Shown piece after piece: positions 19,910-30,568 of a stretch of DNA of 64,000 nucleotides. The stretch comes from Pantoea sp. (GTDB taxonomy: Bacteria; Pseudomonadota; Gammaproteobacteria; Enterobacterales; Enterobacteriaceae): the NCBI RefSeq assembly GCF_028283705.1, contig NZ_JAPWKD010000020.1:78063-142062 (forward strand), given 5' to 3'. The translations under genes and the position numbers were made by a program. The notes beneath the pieces were generated by a model. It saw only the letters and a list, made by a program, of their open reading frames with translations. It had not been told where the DNA came from and did no database searches. Position 1 is the first letter of the stretch. Each line of letters starts with the position of its first letter.

Positions 19910-20546
19910 ACTTGACGCCCTGTTCGGCGGCACCTTTGATCCCATCCATTATGGACATCTGCATCCGGTCGAAGCACTGGCCCAGCAGATCGGCCTGAAA
20001 AAAGTCACTCTGCTGCCGAACAATGTACCGCCACATCGCCCGCAACCCCAGGCCAGTGCGCAACAGCGCGTCGCCATGTTGCACTGCGCCATTGCTGACC
20101 GCCCGTTGTTTGATATCGATACGCGCGAGCTGGAGCGGGAAACGCCATCGTGGACGGTGGCAACGCTGGAAGCATTGCGTGCACAACGTGGTGATCAGCA
20201 GCCCCTGGGGTTTATCATCGGCCAGGATTCTCTGCTAACGTTAGCCAAATGGCACCGCTGGCAGGATTTGTTGTCGCTGTGTCATTTGCTGGTGTGCAAA
20301 CGCCCGGGTTATCCGGCGCAAATGGACACCCCTGAGATGCAGCAGTGGCTGGATCAGCATCTCGCGCGCGATGTGCAACAACTGCATCGCCTTCCGGCTG
20401 GCCTTATCTGGCTGGCCGATACGCCGCTTTTCGATATTTCAGCCACCGAGATCCGCAAGCGCCGCTTACAGGGCGAGTCCTGCGCGGATTTACTGCCCGC
20501 AGCGGTCATCGACTATATCGATCGCGCCGGCCTATACCTTAAATAA
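19902..20546 (+). CDS. nadD: nicotinate-mononucleotide adenylyltransferase NadD
   Basis: A 214-aa nucleotidyltransferase converting NaMN and ATP to deamido-NAD in NAD synthesis. [12 protein letters not shown] contains the T/HIGH-like active-site motif and ISATEIRKR near the C terminus is the second substrate motif. I chose ATG 19902 inside the holA end. In E. coli cobC follows; here the next gene is rsfS, with a 161-base non-coding gap. Confidence 0.95.
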   Translation: MSELDALFGGTFDPIHYGHLHPVEALAQQIGLKKVTLLPNNVPPHRPQPQASAQQRVAMLHCAIADRPLFDIDTRELERETPSWTVATLEALRAQRGDQQPLGFIIGQDSLLTLAKWHRWQDLLSLCHLLVCKRPGYPAQMDTPEMQQWLDQHLARDVQQLHRLPAGLIWLADTPLFDISATEIRKRRLQGESCADLLPAAVIDYIDRAGLYLK

Positions 20547-20707
20547 TTCGGCTTGCAGGCTTGCTGACAGTTAACGCTCCTGCAATTTGATGTATAACGG
20601 GTATATATCGCGACCAATCGCGGCATGCTATACTGCGCCGCTTCATTTTTGGCTGCGTTTCCAGGGCATTCAGCCTGCCCGTAATCACCTGATTTAAGGG
20701 GAACCTT

Positions 20708-21025
20708 TTGCAAGGTAAAGCACTCCAAGAGTTCGTTATTGATAAGATTGATGATCTCAAAGGCCAGGATATCGTCGCGCTTGACGTTCAGGGCAAATCC
20801 AGCATCACCGATTGCATGATTATCTGCACCGGCACCTCAACCCGTCATGTGACCTCAATTGCTGACCATGTCATGCAGGAGTCACGCGCTGCTGGCCTGA
20901 AGCCATTAGGCGTTGAAGGCAAAGCGGCAGCCGACTGGGTGGTGGTCGATCTTGGTGACGTGATTGTGCACGTCATGCAGGAAGACAGCCGTCAGCTGTA
21001 TGAGCTGGAAAAGCTCTGGAGCTAA
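20708..21025 (+). CDS. rsfS: ribosome silencing factor RsfS
   Basis: A 105-aa protein that binds ribosomal protein L14 and blocks 30S-50S joining in stationary phase or starvation. [19 protein letters not shown] and the [16 protein letters not shown] core are near identical to E. coli. Start is TTG (20708) with AAGGGGA upstream. rlmH follows three bases later, so the two ribosome-related genes form a unit. Confidence 0.95.
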   Translation: MQGKALQEFVIDKIDDLKGQDIVALDVQGKSSITDCMIICTGTSTRHVTSIADHVMQESRAAGLKPLGVEGKAAADWVVVDLGDVIVHVMQEDSRQLYELEKLWS

Positions 21026-21028
21026 GCG

Positions 21029-21499
21029 GTGAAATTGCAGCTTGTGGCCGTCGGCACCAAAATGCCGGATTGGGTTCAGACCGGTTTCACCGAGTATCTG
21101 CGCCGCTTCCCTAAAGATATGCCGCTGGAACTGACCGAAGTGCCAGCAGGCAAACGCGGCAAAAATGCTGACATCAAACGCATTCTTGAAAAAGAAGGTG
21201 AAGCGATGCTGGCGGCCGTGGGCAAAGGTAACCGCATTGTGACGCTGGATATTCCCGGGCAACCGTGGGAAACCCCGCAGCTGGCACAGCAGCTGGAGCG
21301 CTGGAAGCAGGATGGCCGCGATGTCAGCCTGTTGATCGGCGGGCCTGAAGGCCTGTCGCCTGCCTGTAAGGCGGCGGCAGAGCAAAGCTGGTCACTGTCG
21401 GCCCTGACGCTGCCACATCCGCTGGTGCGTGTGCTGGTGGCCGAGAGCCTGTACCGTGCCTGGAGCATCACCGCCAATCATCCTTATCACCGTGAATAA
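21029..21499 (+). CDS. rlmH: 23S rRNA pseudouridine-1915 N3-methyltransferase RlmH
   Basis: A 156-aa SPOUT-family methyltransferase modifying pseudouridine 1915 on intact 70S ribosomes. The trefoil-knot SAM-binding loop [11 protein letters not shown] lies near residue 100 and the C terminus ends [10 protein letters not shown] as in the family. A GTG start lies three bases after the rsfS stop, consistent with translational coupling. Confidence 0.96.
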   Translation: MKLQLVAVGTKMPDWVQTGFTEYLRRFPKDMPLELTEVPAGKRGKNADIKRILEKEGEAMLAAVGKGNRIVTLDIPGQPWETPQLAQQLERWKQDGRDVSLLIGGPEGLSPACKAAAEQSWSLSALTLPHPLVRVLVAESLYRAWSITANHPYHRE

Positions 21500-21533
21500 A
21501 CGCCAGGCCAACCCCGGACATTAAACGCAGCGG

Positions 21534-23438
21534 ATGAAATTACAAAGCAACGCTTTTCGCGATTACACTGCCGAACAAAAGCTGTTTGTCCGTCGGGCTT
21601 TGGTAGCCTTTTTCGGCATCCTGCTGCTTTCCGGTATTCTGGTGGTCAACCTGTACCACCTGCAAATTCTGCGTTTTGCTGATTACAGCACCCGCTCCAA
21701 TGACAACCGCATCAAGCTGGTGCCGGTGGCACCGAGCCGCGGTATCATTTTTGATCGCAACGGCGTGCCGCTGGCGCTGAACCGCACCATTTATCAGGCG
21801 GAGCTGGTACCGGAAAAAGTCGATGACCTGAAGCAAACGCTACAGGACCTGCGCCCGATCCTCGATCTCACCGATGACGATTTGGACGCGTTCGAGAAAG
21901 AACGCAAGCGCTCTCGCCGCTTCACCTCCATTCCGGTCAAAACCGCCCTGAGCGATGTGCAGGTGGCGCGTTTTGCTGTAAATCAGTACCGCTTCCCGGG
22001 TGTGGAAGTGAAAGGCTACCAGCGCCGCTACTATCCCTACGGACAAACGCTGACCCATGTGGTGGGCTACGTGTCGAAAATTAACGATCGTGATGTCACG
22101 CGTCTCGATCAGGAAGGCAAATGGCCGAACTATGCGGCAACCCATGACATCGGCAAGCTGGGTATCGAAAACTATTACGAGGATGTGCTGCACGGCACCA
22201 CCGGTTATGAAGAAGTCGAGGTGAATAACCGTGGCCGGGTGATCCGTCAGTTGCATGAACAATCACCTCAGGCCGGGCGCGATATCTATCTCACCATCGA
22301 CCTCAAATTGCAGCAGTACATCGAAACGCTGCTGGCGGGCAGCCGGGCAGCAGTGGTAGTGAGCGATCCACGCAGCGGGGAAATCCTCGCACTGGTTTCA
22401 ACACCAAGCTATGACCCAAATCTGTTTGTCGATGGTATCTCCAGCAAAGATTACAAAGCGTTGCTCAACGATGAAAATCGTCCACTTTATAATCGCGCCT
22501 TGCAGGCTGCCTACCCTCCGGCATCCACAGTGAAACCTTACGTCGCGGTATCAGCGCTCAGCGCCGGGGTGATTAACCGTAACACCAGTCTGTTTGACCC
22601 CGGCTGGTGGCAGTTACCGGGTTCTGAAAAGCGTTATCGTGACTGGAAAAAATGGGGGCATGGTCGTCTCAACGTCACCAAAGCACTGGAAGAATCCGCC
22701 GATACCTTCTTCTATCAGGTTGCCTATGACATGGGGATTGATCGCCTGTCAGAATGGATGACCAAATTTGGCTACGGCCATCGCACCGGCATTGACCTGC
22801 CACAGGAAAGCCCCGGCAATATGCCGACGCGTGACTGGAAGCTGAAACGCTTTAAGAAACCCTGGTATCAGGGCGATACCATCCCGGTGGGGATCGGCCA
22901 GGGCTACTGGACCGCCACACCGGTGCAGATGAACAAAGCGATGATGATTTTAATAAACGACGGGGTAATAAAAGTGCCGCATCTGTTGCACGCCACCCGT
23001 GAAGGCCACACCATGGTGCCGTATCGCCAGCCAGCAGATGAACCGATTGGCGATATCCACTCCGGTTTCTGGGAGATCGCCAAAGACGGGATGTATGGCG
23101 TTGCCAACCGTCCCAACGGGACTGCGCATAAGAGTTTTGCCGATGCCCCTTATAAAATCGCCGCCAAATCCGGTACGGCTCAGGTATTCGGTCTGAAAGA
23201 GAACGAAACCTATAACGCACACAAAATCGCTGAGCGTCTGCGTGACCACAAACTGATGACCGCCTTCGCGCCGTTTGATAAACCGCGTGTCGCTGTCACT
23301 ATGATTCTGGAGAACGGCGGTGCGGGCCCGGCCGTCGGCTCGGTGATGCGTCAGATTCTCGACCACATTATGTTAGGCGATAACAATACGGTGCTGCCAG
23401 AAGCCGCACCGACGCCACCCGGTTACGAAGGTGAATAA
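21534..23438 (+). CDS. mrdA: penicillin-binding protein 2 (peptidoglycan transpeptidase)
   Basis: A 634-aa inner-membrane class B PBP of the elongasome. One N-terminal transmembrane helix (about 20-42) is followed by the dimerisation domain and a transpeptidase domain with the three active-site motifs: PASTVKP (Ser nucleophile, about residue 329), SADTF (SxN equivalent) and KSGTA. It sits two bases before mrdB, its SEDS partner. Confidence 0.97.
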   Translation: MKLQSNAFRDYTAEQKLFVRRALVAFFGILLLSGILVVNLYHLQILRFADYSTRSNDNRIKLVPVAPSRGIIFDRNGVPLALNRTIYQAELVPEKVDDLKQTLQDLRPILDLTDDDLDAFEKERKRSRRFTSIPVKTALSDVQVARFAVNQYRFPGVEVKGYQRRYYPYGQTLTHVVGYVSKINDRDVTRLDQEGKWPNYAATHDIGKLGIENYYEDVLHGTTGYEEVEVNNRGRVIRQLHEQSPQAGRDIYLTIDLKLQQYIETLLAGSRAAVVVSDPRSGEILALVSTPSYDPNLFVDGISSKDYKALLNDENRPLYNRALQAAYPPASTVKPYVAVSALSAGVINRNTSLFDPGWWQLPGSEKRYRDWKKWGHGRLNVTKALEESADTFFYQVAYDMGIDRLSEWMTKFGYGHRTGIDLPQESPGNMPTRDWKLKRFKKPWYQGDTIPVGIGQGYWTATPVQMNKAMMILINDGVIKVPHLLHATREGHTMVPYRQPADEPIGDIHSGFWEIAKDGMYGVANRPNGTAHKSFADAPYKIAAKSGTAQVFGLKENETYNAHKIAERLRDHKLMTAFAPFDKPRVAVTMILENGGAGPAVGSVMRQILDHIMLGDNNTVLPEAAPTPPGYEGE

Positions 23439-23440
23439 GC

Positions 23441-24559
23441 ATGTCCATGAACGATAGTCCGCAGAAAAGAACGATCTGGACGCGCATCCATATTGACCCC
23501 CTCTTTATGCTGGTGATCATCGGCCTGCTGGTCTACAGCGCTTTCGTTATCTGGAGCGCCAGTGGCCAGGATCCCGGCATGATGGAGCGTAAAATCGGCC
23601 AGATTGTGATGGGTCTGGTGATCATGATCGTGCTGGCGCAGGTGCCACCGCGCGTTTACGAGAGCTGGGCGCCCTATCTCTATATCATCTGCGTGATATT
23701 ACTGATTGCCGTAGATGCCTTCGGCCATATCAGTAAAGGGGCGCAGCGCTGGCTGGATCTGGGCGTGGTGCGCTTCCAGCCGTCGGAGATCGCCAAAATA
23801 GCCGTGCCACTGATGGTGGCGCGCTTTATCAATCGCGATGTGTGTCCGCCAACGCTGAAGAACACCGGCATCGCACTGATCCTGATCTTTGCTCCGACCC
23901 TGCTGGTTGCAGCGCAGCCTGACCTGGGAACATCCATCCTGATCGCTGCATCAGGTTTGTTCGTGCTGTTCCTGTCTGGCATGAGCTGGAAATTGATTGG
24001 CGTTGCGGTGCTGCTGATTGCGGCGTTTATCCCGGTGCTGTGGTTCTTCCTGATGCACGATTATCAACGCGACCGCGTGATGATGCTGCTGAACCCCGAG
24101 AGCGATCCACTGGGTGCCGGTTATCACATCATTCAGTCCAAAATTGCCATCGGCTCAGGTGGCCTGCGCGGTAAGGGCTGGCTGCATGGCACCCAGTCTC
24201 AACTGGAGTTTTTGCCTGAACGCCATACTGACTTTATCTTTGCCGTGCTGGCAGAAGAACTGGGGCTGGTCGGCGTACTGCTGCTATTGGTGCTGTATCT
24301 GCTGCTTATTATGCGTGGTTTGATTATCGCAGCACGGGCACAAACCACCTTTGGTCGCGTGATGGCAGGAGGTTTGATGCTGATTTTATTCGTTTATGTT
24401 TTCGTTAACATTGGCATGGTTAGTGGTATCTTACCGGTGGTCGGCGTACCGCTGCCGCTGGTCAGCTACGGCGGATCGGCATTGATTGTACTAATGGCCG
24501 GATTTGGCATCGTCATGTCGATCCATACTCATCGAAAAATGTTATCTAAAAGCGTTTAA
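23441..24559 (+). CDS. mrdB: SEDS peptidoglycan glycosyltransferase RodA
   Basis: A 372-aa polytopic inner-membrane protein that polymerises glycan strands for rod-shape elongation with PBP2. Typical segments include [50 protein letters not shown] and [10 protein letters not shown], together with about ten hydrophobic spans. It follows mrdA by two bases and is followed by rlpA after ten. Confidence 0.97.
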   Translation: MSMNDSPQKRTIWTRIHIDPLFMLVIIGLLVYSAFVIWSASGQDPGMMERKIGQIVMGLVIMIVLAQVPPRVYESWAPYLYIICVILLIAVDAFGHISKGAQRWLDLGVVRFQPSEIAKIAVPLMVARFINRDVCPPTLKNTGIALILIFAPTLLVAAQPDLGTSILIAASGLFVLFLSGMSWKLIGVAVLLIAAFIPVLWFFLMHDYQRDRVMMLLNPESDPLGAGYHIIQSKIAIGSGGLRGKGWLHGTQSQLEFLPERHTDFIFAVLAEELGLVGVLLLLVLYLLLIMRGLIIAARAQTTFGRVMAGGLMLILFVYVFVNIGMVSGILPVVGVPLPLVSYGGSALIVLMAGFGIVMSIHTHRKMLSKSV

Positions 24560-24569
24560 GAGGCTGCAC

Positions 24570-25673
24570 ATGCGTAAGGACTGGCTTGGGGTTGCTCTGG
24601 CATCATTGGTACTGGCTGCCTGTTCCTCTCAGGAACCGCAGAATACCGCCCCACCACAACCGGCTTACAACGGCCCGGTAGTTGAAATCCCGGGAGTGGA
24701 ACCGCGCTATGAACCGATCAATCCGTCAACCAGCCAGGACTATAGCGTCAACGGTAAAACCTACCGTATCGTGAAAGATCCTTCTAACTTCAGTGAAGTG
24801 GGTTTAGCCACCTCCTATGGCACTGAAGCCCAGGGCAATCGTACCGCGATTGGTGAGACCTTCGATCCCAACGCCATGAGCGCAGCTCATCCGACCCTGC
24901 CTTTACCCAGCTATGTCCGCGTCACTAACCTGGCGAATGGTCGTCAGATTGTCGTGCGAGTCAATGATCGCGGTCCCTACACACCGGGCCGAATTATCGA
25001 TTTGTCGAGCGCCGCAGCCGACCGCCTGAATATCTCGAATAATACCCGTGTGCGCGTTGACTATATCAATGTCGCACCGGACGGTACGCTGTCGGGCCCC
25101 GGTACCATTGGTACCACGGTCGCCAAACAAAGTTACGCACTGCCAGCACGCCCTGACCTGGGCGGCGGTATGGTGATGATGGGCGGCAGTGCCAGCACCC
25201 AAAGCGCCACACCTCCGGCGCAGGATGTCCGTGCGGTGGATAACAGCACGCTGCAAAGCAGCGATGGCATGGGTGCACCGGTGCGCAGCAATGGTTTTCT
25301 TGGCGCACCACAACCCTTAGCCAGTGGCGTACTGGAAAGCAGCGAACCGCAGCCAGCCGCCACTGTAGCTGCACCCGCGGCGACTGCTGCGGTCGCAGCC
25401 CCGGTAGCCGCAGCTGCAACGCCAGCCAGCCAGAGCGCTGGCGGTTATGTAGTGCAGGTGGGCGCACTTAACGATGCCGTTCGCGCACGCCAGCTGGCAA
25501 CCAGCCTCGGCAAACGTTTCGGCGTACCGGGTTCGGTTGAAGCCAATGGCAACGTTTATCGCGTGCAGCTGGGTGGCTATAAATCCCGCGCGGAAGCTGC
25601 TGCATTGCAGCAGCGCCTGAACAACGAAGCGCAAATGAGTTCATTTATTACCACGTCACATAACGGCATGTGA
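24570..25673 (+). CDS. rlpA: septal-ring lytic transglycosylase lipoprotein RlpA
   Basis: A 367-aa outer-membrane lipoprotein. The signal peptide ends in the lipobox L-A-A-C (Cys19). A double-psi beta-barrel catalytic domain (about 75-170, with GLATSYG, TAIGETFD and VRVNDRGPY) is followed by an Ala/Pro-rich linker and a C-terminal SPOR domain (about 290-365, GGYVVQVGAL) that binds denuded glycan at the septum. I placed the start at MRKDWLG (24570). Cotranscription with mrdAB is likely. Confidence 0.95.
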   Translation: MRKDWLGVALASLVLAACSSQEPQNTAPPQPAYNGPVVEIPGVEPRYEPINPSTSQDYSVNGKTYRIVKDPSNFSEVGLATSYGTEAQGNRTAIGETFDPNAMSAAHPTLPLPSYVRVTNLANGRQIVVRVNDRGPYTPGRIIDLSSAAADRLNISNNTRVRVDYINVAPDGTLSGPGTIGTTVAKQSYALPARPDLGGGMVMMGGSASTQSATPPAQDVRAVDNSTLQSSDGMGAPVRSNGFLGAPQPLASGVLESSEPQPAATVAAPAATAAVAAPVAAAATPASQSAGGYVVQVGALNDAVRARQLATSLGKRFGVPGSVEANGNVYRVQLGGYKSRAEAAALQQRLNNEAQMSSFITTSHNGM

Positions 25674-25680
25674 TAATAAC

Positions 25681-25704
25681 AACCAGGCATAGTGCTGCCT
25701 GGTT
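25681..25704 (+). other. stem-loop between rlpA and dacA
   Basis: AACCAGGCA (25681-25689) pairs perfectly with TGCCTGGTT (25696-25704). No T tract follows, so it is more likely a 3'-end stabilising or processing structure than an intrinsic terminator. Confidence 0.4.
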
Positions 25705-25803
25705 ACAACAGTTTTGCAAAGCAAGATGTCGCCCAATCAGGCGTTTGCTTGAGTCAAGGCACTTTTTTTCACTCTCAACCTCACGGATGTTGTAGTCCTG
25801 AAC

Positions 25804-27015
25804 ATGAATACGCTGAAACCTTCTCGTTTTCTGAAACGCCTGACAGTGGGATCACTGGTCGCCCTTTCCCTCAGCCATGCCGCCCTGGCGGACGATGTTA
25901 ACCTCAAAACCATGATTCCGGGCGTTCCGGACATTGATGCTGAAGCCTACGTTCTGATCGACTATAACTCGGGCAAGGTGCTGGCGGAAAAGAACGCCGA
26001 TGCACGTCGCGACCCCGCCAGTCTGACCAAAATGATGACCAGCTACGTCATCGGCCAGGCAGTTAAAGCGGGTAAAATCCATCAGGATGATATTGTCACC
26101 GTGGGTAAAGATGCGTGGGCTACCGGTAATCCGGTATTTAAAGGCTCCTCGCTGATGTTCCTCAAACCGGGCGATCGCGTTCCCGTTTCGCAGCTGACGC
26201 GCGGTATCGTGCTGCAATCCGGTAACGATGCCTGTGTTGCCATGGCCGATTATGTGGCGGGCAGCCAGGATGCCTTCGTCAACCTGATGAACAATTACGT
26301 GCAGGCGTTAGGTCTGAAAAACACCCATTTCCAGACCGTACACGGCCTGGATGCAGACGGCCAGTACAGCTCGGCGCGCGATATGGCGCTGATCGGTCAG
26401 GCACTGATTCGTGACGTACCGGATGAATACGCGGTTTATCACGAGAAAGAGTTCACCTTTAACAACATCCGCCAGCTGAACCGTAACGGCCTGCTGTGGG
26501 ATACCAGCCTCAATGTCGACGGCATCAAAACCGGCCATACCGATGCCGCAGGTTACAACCTGGTGGCGTCAGCGACCGAAGGCCAGATGCGTCTGATTTC
26601 GGCGGTGATGGGCGGCCATACCTACAAAGGCCGTGAAACCGAGAGCAAAAAACTGCTGACCTGGGGCTTCCGTTTCTTTGAAACCGTGGCACCGCTGAAG
26701 GCGGGTAAAGAATTTGCTTCTGAGCCGGTGTGGTTTGGTAACAGCGACCGTGTCCAGCTCGGCGTGGAGAAAGATGCTTATCTGACCATCCCGCGTGGCC
26801 GCATGAAAGATCTGAAAGCCAGCTACGTGCTGAACAACACCGAACTGCATGCGCCGCTACAGAAAAACCAGGTAGTGGGCAGCATCAACTTCCAGCTGGA
26901 TGGCAAAACCATTGAACAGCGTCCGCTGGTGGTGCTGAACGAAGTTCAGGAAGGCGGTTTCATCAGTCGTATCATCGATTACATCAAACTGATGTTCCAC
27001 CACTGGTTCGGCTAA
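25804..27015 (+). CDS. dacA: D-alanyl-D-alanine carboxypeptidase PBP5
   Basis: A 403-aa periplasmic class C PBP trimming pentapeptide stems and helping keep a uniform rod shape. A signal peptide (ending ALAD) leads to the catalytic motifs SLTKM (SxxK), SGN in QSGNDACVA and KTGHT. The C terminus [14 protein letters not shown] is the amphipathic helix that anchors PBP5 to the inner membrane. It has its own leader after rlpA, and an ERIC element plus a terminator follow. Confidence 0.97.
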   Translation: MNTLKPSRFLKRLTVGSLVALSLSHAALADDVNLKTMIPGVPDIDAEAYVLIDYNSGKVLAEKNADARRDPASLTKMMTSYVIGQAVKAGKIHQDDIVTVGKDAWATGNPVFKGSSLMFLKPGDRVPVSQLTRGIVLQSGNDACVAMADYVAGSQDAFVNLMNNYVQALGLKNTHFQTVHGLDADGQYSSARDMALIGQALIRDVPDEYAVYHEKEFTFNNIRQLNRNGLLWDTSLNVDGIKTGHTDAAGYNLVASATEGQMRLISAVMGGHTYKGRETESKKLLTWGFRFFETVAPLKAGKEFASEPVWFGNSDRVQLGVEKDAYLTIPRGRMKDLKASYVLNNTELHAPLQKNQVVGSINFQLDGKTIEQRPLVVLNEVQEGGFISRIIDYIKLMFHHWFG

Positions 27016-27056
27016 GGCCGTATGGTTGAAAAACCCGCCATATACCATCATATATT

Positions 27057-27187
27057 TAATATCCCCTAAATAGTTCAGGGTGCAGGAAGGCGGCAAGCGA
27101 GTTCATCCCCGGGAGCTTACAATAGTAAGTGACTGGGGTGAACGAACGTAGCCAACGCACCTGCAGACTGAAATATGACGGGGATTA
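27057..27187. repeat. ERIC (IRU) intergenic repeat
   Basis: A roughly 130-base imperfect palindrome whose centre reads GAGCTTAC-AATA-GTAAGTGACTGGGGTGA, the conserved core targeted by classical ERIC fingerprinting. The ends AATATCCCC and GGGGATTA mirror each other. It lies wholly between dacA and the ybeD leader. ERICs have no coding capacity and are usually transcribed as part of mRNAs. Confidence 0.85.
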
Positions 27188-27189
27188 TT

Positions 27190-27218
27190 GCTCCCGCTCA
27201 GGCGGGAGCCTGTTTTTT
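27190..27218 (+). terminator. terminator between the ERIC element and ybeD
   Basis: GCTCCCGC (27190-27197) pairs with GCGGGAGC (27202-27209), followed by CTGTTTTTT. It ends 17 bases before the ybeD ATG, so dacA readthrough into ybeD should be limited. Confidence 0.75.
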
Positions 27219-27234
27219 ATGCACCGGAGTCAAT

Positions 27235-27498
27235 ATGAAAACCAAACTGAATGAACTGCTCGAATTCCCTACCTCCTTTACCTATAAAGTGATGGGTCTG
27301 GCGCAACCGGAGCTGGTTGATCAAGTGGTTGAAGTGGTGCAGCGTCATGCGCCCGGCGACTACAAGCCAGATGTGAAGCCGAGCAGCAAAGGCAATTATC
27401 ACTCCGTTTCCATCACCATCATGGCCACACACATTGAACAGGTTGAAACCCTGTATGAAGAGTTAGGCAACATCGATATCGTGCGCATGGTGCTGTAA
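27235..27498 (+). CDS. ybeD: DUF493 protein YbeD
   Basis: An 87-aa cytoplasmic protein with an ACT-like fold, of unresolved function (linked to lipoate metabolism by context). [12 protein letters not shown] and the [24 protein letters not shown] core match E. coli YbeD over the full length. The ATG at 27235 has CCGGAG upstream; the longer frame from 27175 runs through the ERIC end and the terminator and is not credible. lipB follows 60 bases later. Confidence 0.93.
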   Translation: MKTKLNELLEFPTSFTYKVMGLAQPELVDQVVEVVQRHAPGDYKPDVKPSSKGNYHSVSITIMATHIEQVETLYEELGNIDIVRMVL

Positions 27499-27558
27499 TG
27501 CTGACGCTGGCAAAGGGATCTTTGCCAGCGTTATACTTTGCCTCTCACTCTTTACCGG

Positions 27559-28221
27559 ATGCCCGTTTTGTCAGCTAATACGCTTCTTGTTCGTCAACTC
27601 GGCCAGCGCGACTGGCAGCCGATTTCTGACGCCATGCACCGCTTTACCGATCAACGCGACAGCGACACCCCAGATGAAGTCTGGCTGGTGGAGCATAACC
27701 CGGTGTTTACCCAGGGCCAGGCTGGCAAAGCTGAGCATCTGCTGATGCCCGGCGACATTCCCGTGGTGCAAAGCGATCGCGGCGGCCAGGTCACTTACCA
27801 CGGTCCCGGCCAGCAGGTTATGTATGTGCTGATCGATGTTAAACGCCGTAAGCTTGGTGTGCGCCAACTGGTGACGGCGCTGGAAGAAACAGTGGTTGCC
27901 ACCCTGGCGGATTACGGTGTCAGCGCCCATGCGCGACCGGATGCCCCAGGTGTGTACGTGGGTGAAGAGAAGATTTGCTCGCTCGGTCTGCGCATCCGCA
28001 AAGGGTGTTCGTTTCACGGTCTGGCATTGAATGTGGCGATGGATCTCGCCCCTTTCCTGCGCATCAATCCCTGTGGTTATGCCGGTATGCGTATGACACA
28101 GCTGGGGCAGTTCCAGCCAGGTGTGACCACCGCTGATGTCCAGCCGCGCCTGGTGCAGCATTTTGCGCAGTTGACCGGCTTTACCGCCAGCGAGTGGTTA
28201 AACGATGAACCCGCGCAGTGA
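27559..28221 (+). CDS. lipB: octanoyl-ACP:protein N-octanoyltransferase LipB
   Basis: A 220-aa enzyme transferring octanoate from ACP to lipoyl domains. [13 protein letters not shown], the catalytic NPCGYAGM (acyl-accepting Cys) and [10 protein letters not shown] are all present. Start choice is uncertain: ATG 27559 gives an N terminus a few residues longer than the E. coli protein, and a TTG lies at 27538. It works before lipA, the next gene. Confidence 0.94.
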   Translation: MPVLSANTLLVRQLGQRDWQPISDAMHRFTDQRDSDTPDEVWLVEHNPVFTQGQAGKAEHLLMPGDIPVVQSDRGGQVTYHGPGQQVMYVLIDVKRRKLGVRQLVTALEETVVATLADYGVSAHARPDAPGVYVGEEKICSLGLRIRKGCSFHGLALNVAMDLAPFLRINPCGYAGMRMTQLGQFQPGVTTADVQPRLVQHFAQLTGFTASEWLNDEPAQ

Positions 28222-28394
28222 TGTCTGTCAGTGCGTATTTACAATTTTGTAACCTGATGACCTTCACAGCGGCTGCTTACCGCGCTGCGAGATGATATAA
28301 TTTTTGCAATTTTTTCAAATAAAGTTGAAAGCCTGGTTCTCAGTTTGAGTGAGGAAGCTTTCAAATCGCAATCCCGACCGGAACCTGCAGATTT

Positions 28395-29360
28395 ATGAGT
28401 AAACCAATTCAGATGGAACGTGGCGTCAAATATCGCGATGCCGACAAAATGGCGCTGATTCCGGTGAAAACCGTGGTCACTGAGCGTGAGGAAATTCTGC
28501 GTAAGCCGGAGTGGATGAAGATCAAACTTCCTGCCGACACCAGCCGTATCCAGGGCATCAAGGCCGCCATGCGCAAAAATGGCCTGCATTCGGTGTGTGA
28601 AGAGGCATCCTGCCCGAACCTGGCAGAATGTTTTAACCACGGCACCGCTACCTTTATGATTCTTGGCGCGATCTGTACCCGTCGCTGCCCATTCTGCGAT
28701 GTGGCACACGGTCGCCCGAATGCCCCTGATGCTAATGAGCCGGTGAAACTGGCCCAAACCATCGCCGATATGGCGCTGCGTTATGTGGTTATCACCTCGG
28801 TTGACCGCGATGACCTGCGTGACGGCGGTGCCCAGCACTTTGCCGATTGCATCAGTGCTATCCGCGAAAAAAGCCCGTCGATCAAGATTGAAACCCTGGT
28901 ACCCGATTTCCGTGGTCGTATGGATCGTGCGCTGGAAATCCTCACTGCGACGCCGCCAGATGTGTTCAACCACAACCTGGAAAACGTACCACGCGTTTAC
29001 CGTCAGGTACGACCGGGTGCCAATTACGAGTGGTCACTCAAGCTGCTGGAGCGTTTTAAAGAAGCGCATCCAGACGTGCCGACGAAATCCGGCCTGATGG
29101 TGGGTCTGGGTGAAACCAATGCGGAAATTGTTGAGGTGATGCGCGATCTGCGTCGTCATGGCGTCACCATGCTGACACTGGGCCAGTATCTGCAACCGAG
29201 CCGTCATCATCTGCCAGTGCAGCGTTATGTCAGCCCTGCTGAGTTTGATGAGATGAAAGCTGAAGCAATGGCAATGGGCTTCACCCACGCGGCCTGTGGC
29301 CCGTTTGTGCGCTCCTCTTACCATGCCGACATGCAGGCCAAAGGACTGGAAGTTAAGTAA
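28395..29360 (+). CDS. lipA: lipoyl synthase LipA
   Basis: A 321-aa radical-SAM enzyme inserting two sulfurs into protein-bound octanoate. The auxiliary cluster motif is in [12 protein letters not shown] (about 68-79) and the radical-SAM motif in CTRRCPFC (about 94-101). Length equals that of E. coli. It is separated from lipB by a 173-base gap where E. coli carries ybeF on the opposite strand; no gene remains here. Confidence 0.97.
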   Translation: MSKPIQMERGVKYRDADKMALIPVKTVVTEREEILRKPEWMKIKLPADTSRIQGIKAAMRKNGLHSVCEEASCPNLAECFNHGTATFMILGAICTRRCPFCDVAHGRPNAPDANEPVKLAQTIADMALRYVVITSVDRDDLRDGGAQHFADCISAIREKSPSIKIETLVPDFRGRMDRALEILTATPPDVFNHNLENVPRVYRQVRPGANYEWSLKLLERFKEAHPDVPTKSGLMVGLGETNAEIVEVMRDLRRHGVTMLTLGQYLQPSRHHLPVQRYVSPAEFDEMKAEAMAMGFTHAACGPFVRSSYHADMQAKGLEVK

Positions 29361-29410
29361 TCCCTGCCTGCGCCACGGACGGCGTCATCACTTCACCGCG
29401 ATACAAAACA

Positions 29411-29446
29411 AAAAACCAGACTGGCATCAGTCTGGTTTTTTACAAC
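29411..29446. terminator. bidirectional terminator between lipA and tatE
   Basis: AAAAACCAGACT (29411-29422) pairs with AGTCTGGTTTTT (29429-29440), giving T tracts on both strands, as expected between convergent genes. Confidence 0.9.
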
Positions 29447-29485
29447 GTAATAAATTTTTACACTTATTGACGTTAGCCGCAGAGA

Positions 29486-29689
29486 TTACTCTTTGTGGCT
29501 GACACGTTCTGCCGGTGCTTCTTCAGCAGTGCTTTTGGTTGCGGTGGATTCATCATCTTTCATGGCTTTTTTGAAGCCTTTGATTGCGGAACCCAGATCG
29601 CCACCCAGTGAACGTAACTTGTTGGTGCCAAAAAGCAGAACGATGAGAGCACCGATGATCAGCAGTTTGGCAATACTGATACCTTCCAT
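29486..29689 (-). CDS. tatE: twin-arginine translocase subunit TatE
   Basis: A 67-aa TatA/E-family protein. An N-terminal transmembrane helix ([18 protein letters not shown]) is followed by the hinge [12 protein letters not shown], an amphipathic helix with GFKKAM and an acidic tail ending SHKE, as in E. coli TatE. It forms part of the pore that exports folded proteins. It converges on lipA, whereas K-12 reads in the same direction as lipA, so this flank is rearranged. Confidence 0.93.
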   Translation of the reverse strand: MEGISIAKLLIIGALIVLLFGTNKLRSLGGDLGSAIKGFKKAMKDDESTATKSTAEEAPAERVSHKE

Positions 29690-29797
29690 AATTAACCTTT
29701 CAACCTTAGCGAAAAACGGTGACTGATATTTACGCGCAGATCGCTTGCCAGCTCAACTGCAATCTGTAACAGAGTAAGATCAGCCACCTGATAATTT

Positions 29798-30568
29798 TCA
29801 GATAAAACGGCTCAAAAATGCCTGGGTACGCGGGTGCTGCGGATTGCCAATCACCTGCTCCGGACTGCCCTGCTCCACCACCACGCCACCATCCATAAAT
29901 ACCACACGGTCAGCGGCTTCACGGGCAAAACCAATTTCATGGGTGACCACAATCATGGTTAATCCCTGATCCGCCAGCGTGCGCATGGTCGCCAGCACTT
30001 CCCCCACCAGCTCAGGATCGAGCGCCGAGGTCGGTTCATCAAACAACATCAGTGATGGCTTAATCGCCAGCGCGCGCGCTATCGCTACCCGCTGCTGCTG
30101 ACCACCGGACAAATGACGTGGCCAGGCATCCGCTTTATCACTCAGCCCGACCGTTGAGAGCAGCTCATGGGCATGTTTTAACGCGTCCTGGCGTGGGAAC
30201 TTATGCACGCCAATCGGCGCTTCAATGATGTTCTGCAACACCGTCATATGGGGATAGAGGTTGAACTGCTGAAACACCATGCCAATCTTCTGGCGCTGAT
30301 GGGCTATTCGGCGTGGTGACAGGCGATGCAAAATGCCTTTTTTTAATTCATAACCAATTTGCTCATCACCCACCATGATCGAACCGGCGTTCATATCTTC
30401 CAGATGGTTAATACAGCGCAGAAAGGTTGATTTGCCCGAGCCGGACGGCCCGAGGATCACCACCACTTCACCCGGGAACACATCCAGATCGATACCTTTC
30501 AGGACCTCATTATCACCGTAGCTTTTCTGCACATTGCGGGCACGCACCAGCGGCTGAACATCACTCAT
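29798..30568 (-). CDS. polar amino-acid ABC transporter ATPase
   Basis: A 256-aa ATPase of the GlnQ/HisP type. Walker [10 protein letters not shown] (about 40-48), signature LSGGQQQR (about 154-161), Walker [13 protein letters not shown] and the H-loop VVTHEIG are intact. Residues about 75-95 ([16 protein letters not shown]) form the HisP-like insertion often seen with histidine, cystine or opine systems. The start overlaps the permease stop by four bases. It is the last gene of a five-gene leftward operon; substrate unknown. Confidence 0.9.
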   Translation of the reverse strand: MSDVQPLVRARNVQKSYGDNEVLKGIDLDVFPGEVVVILGPSGSGKSTFLRCINHLEDMNAGSIMVGDEQIGYELKKGILHRLSPRRIAHQRQKIGMVFQQFNLYPHMTVLQNIIEAPIGVHKFPRQDALKHAHELLSTVGLSDKADAWPRHLSGGQQQRVAIARALAIKPSLMLFDEPTSALDPELVGEVLATMRTLADQGLTMIVVTHEIGFAREAADRVVFMDGGVVVEQGSPEQVIGNPQHPRTQAFLSRFI

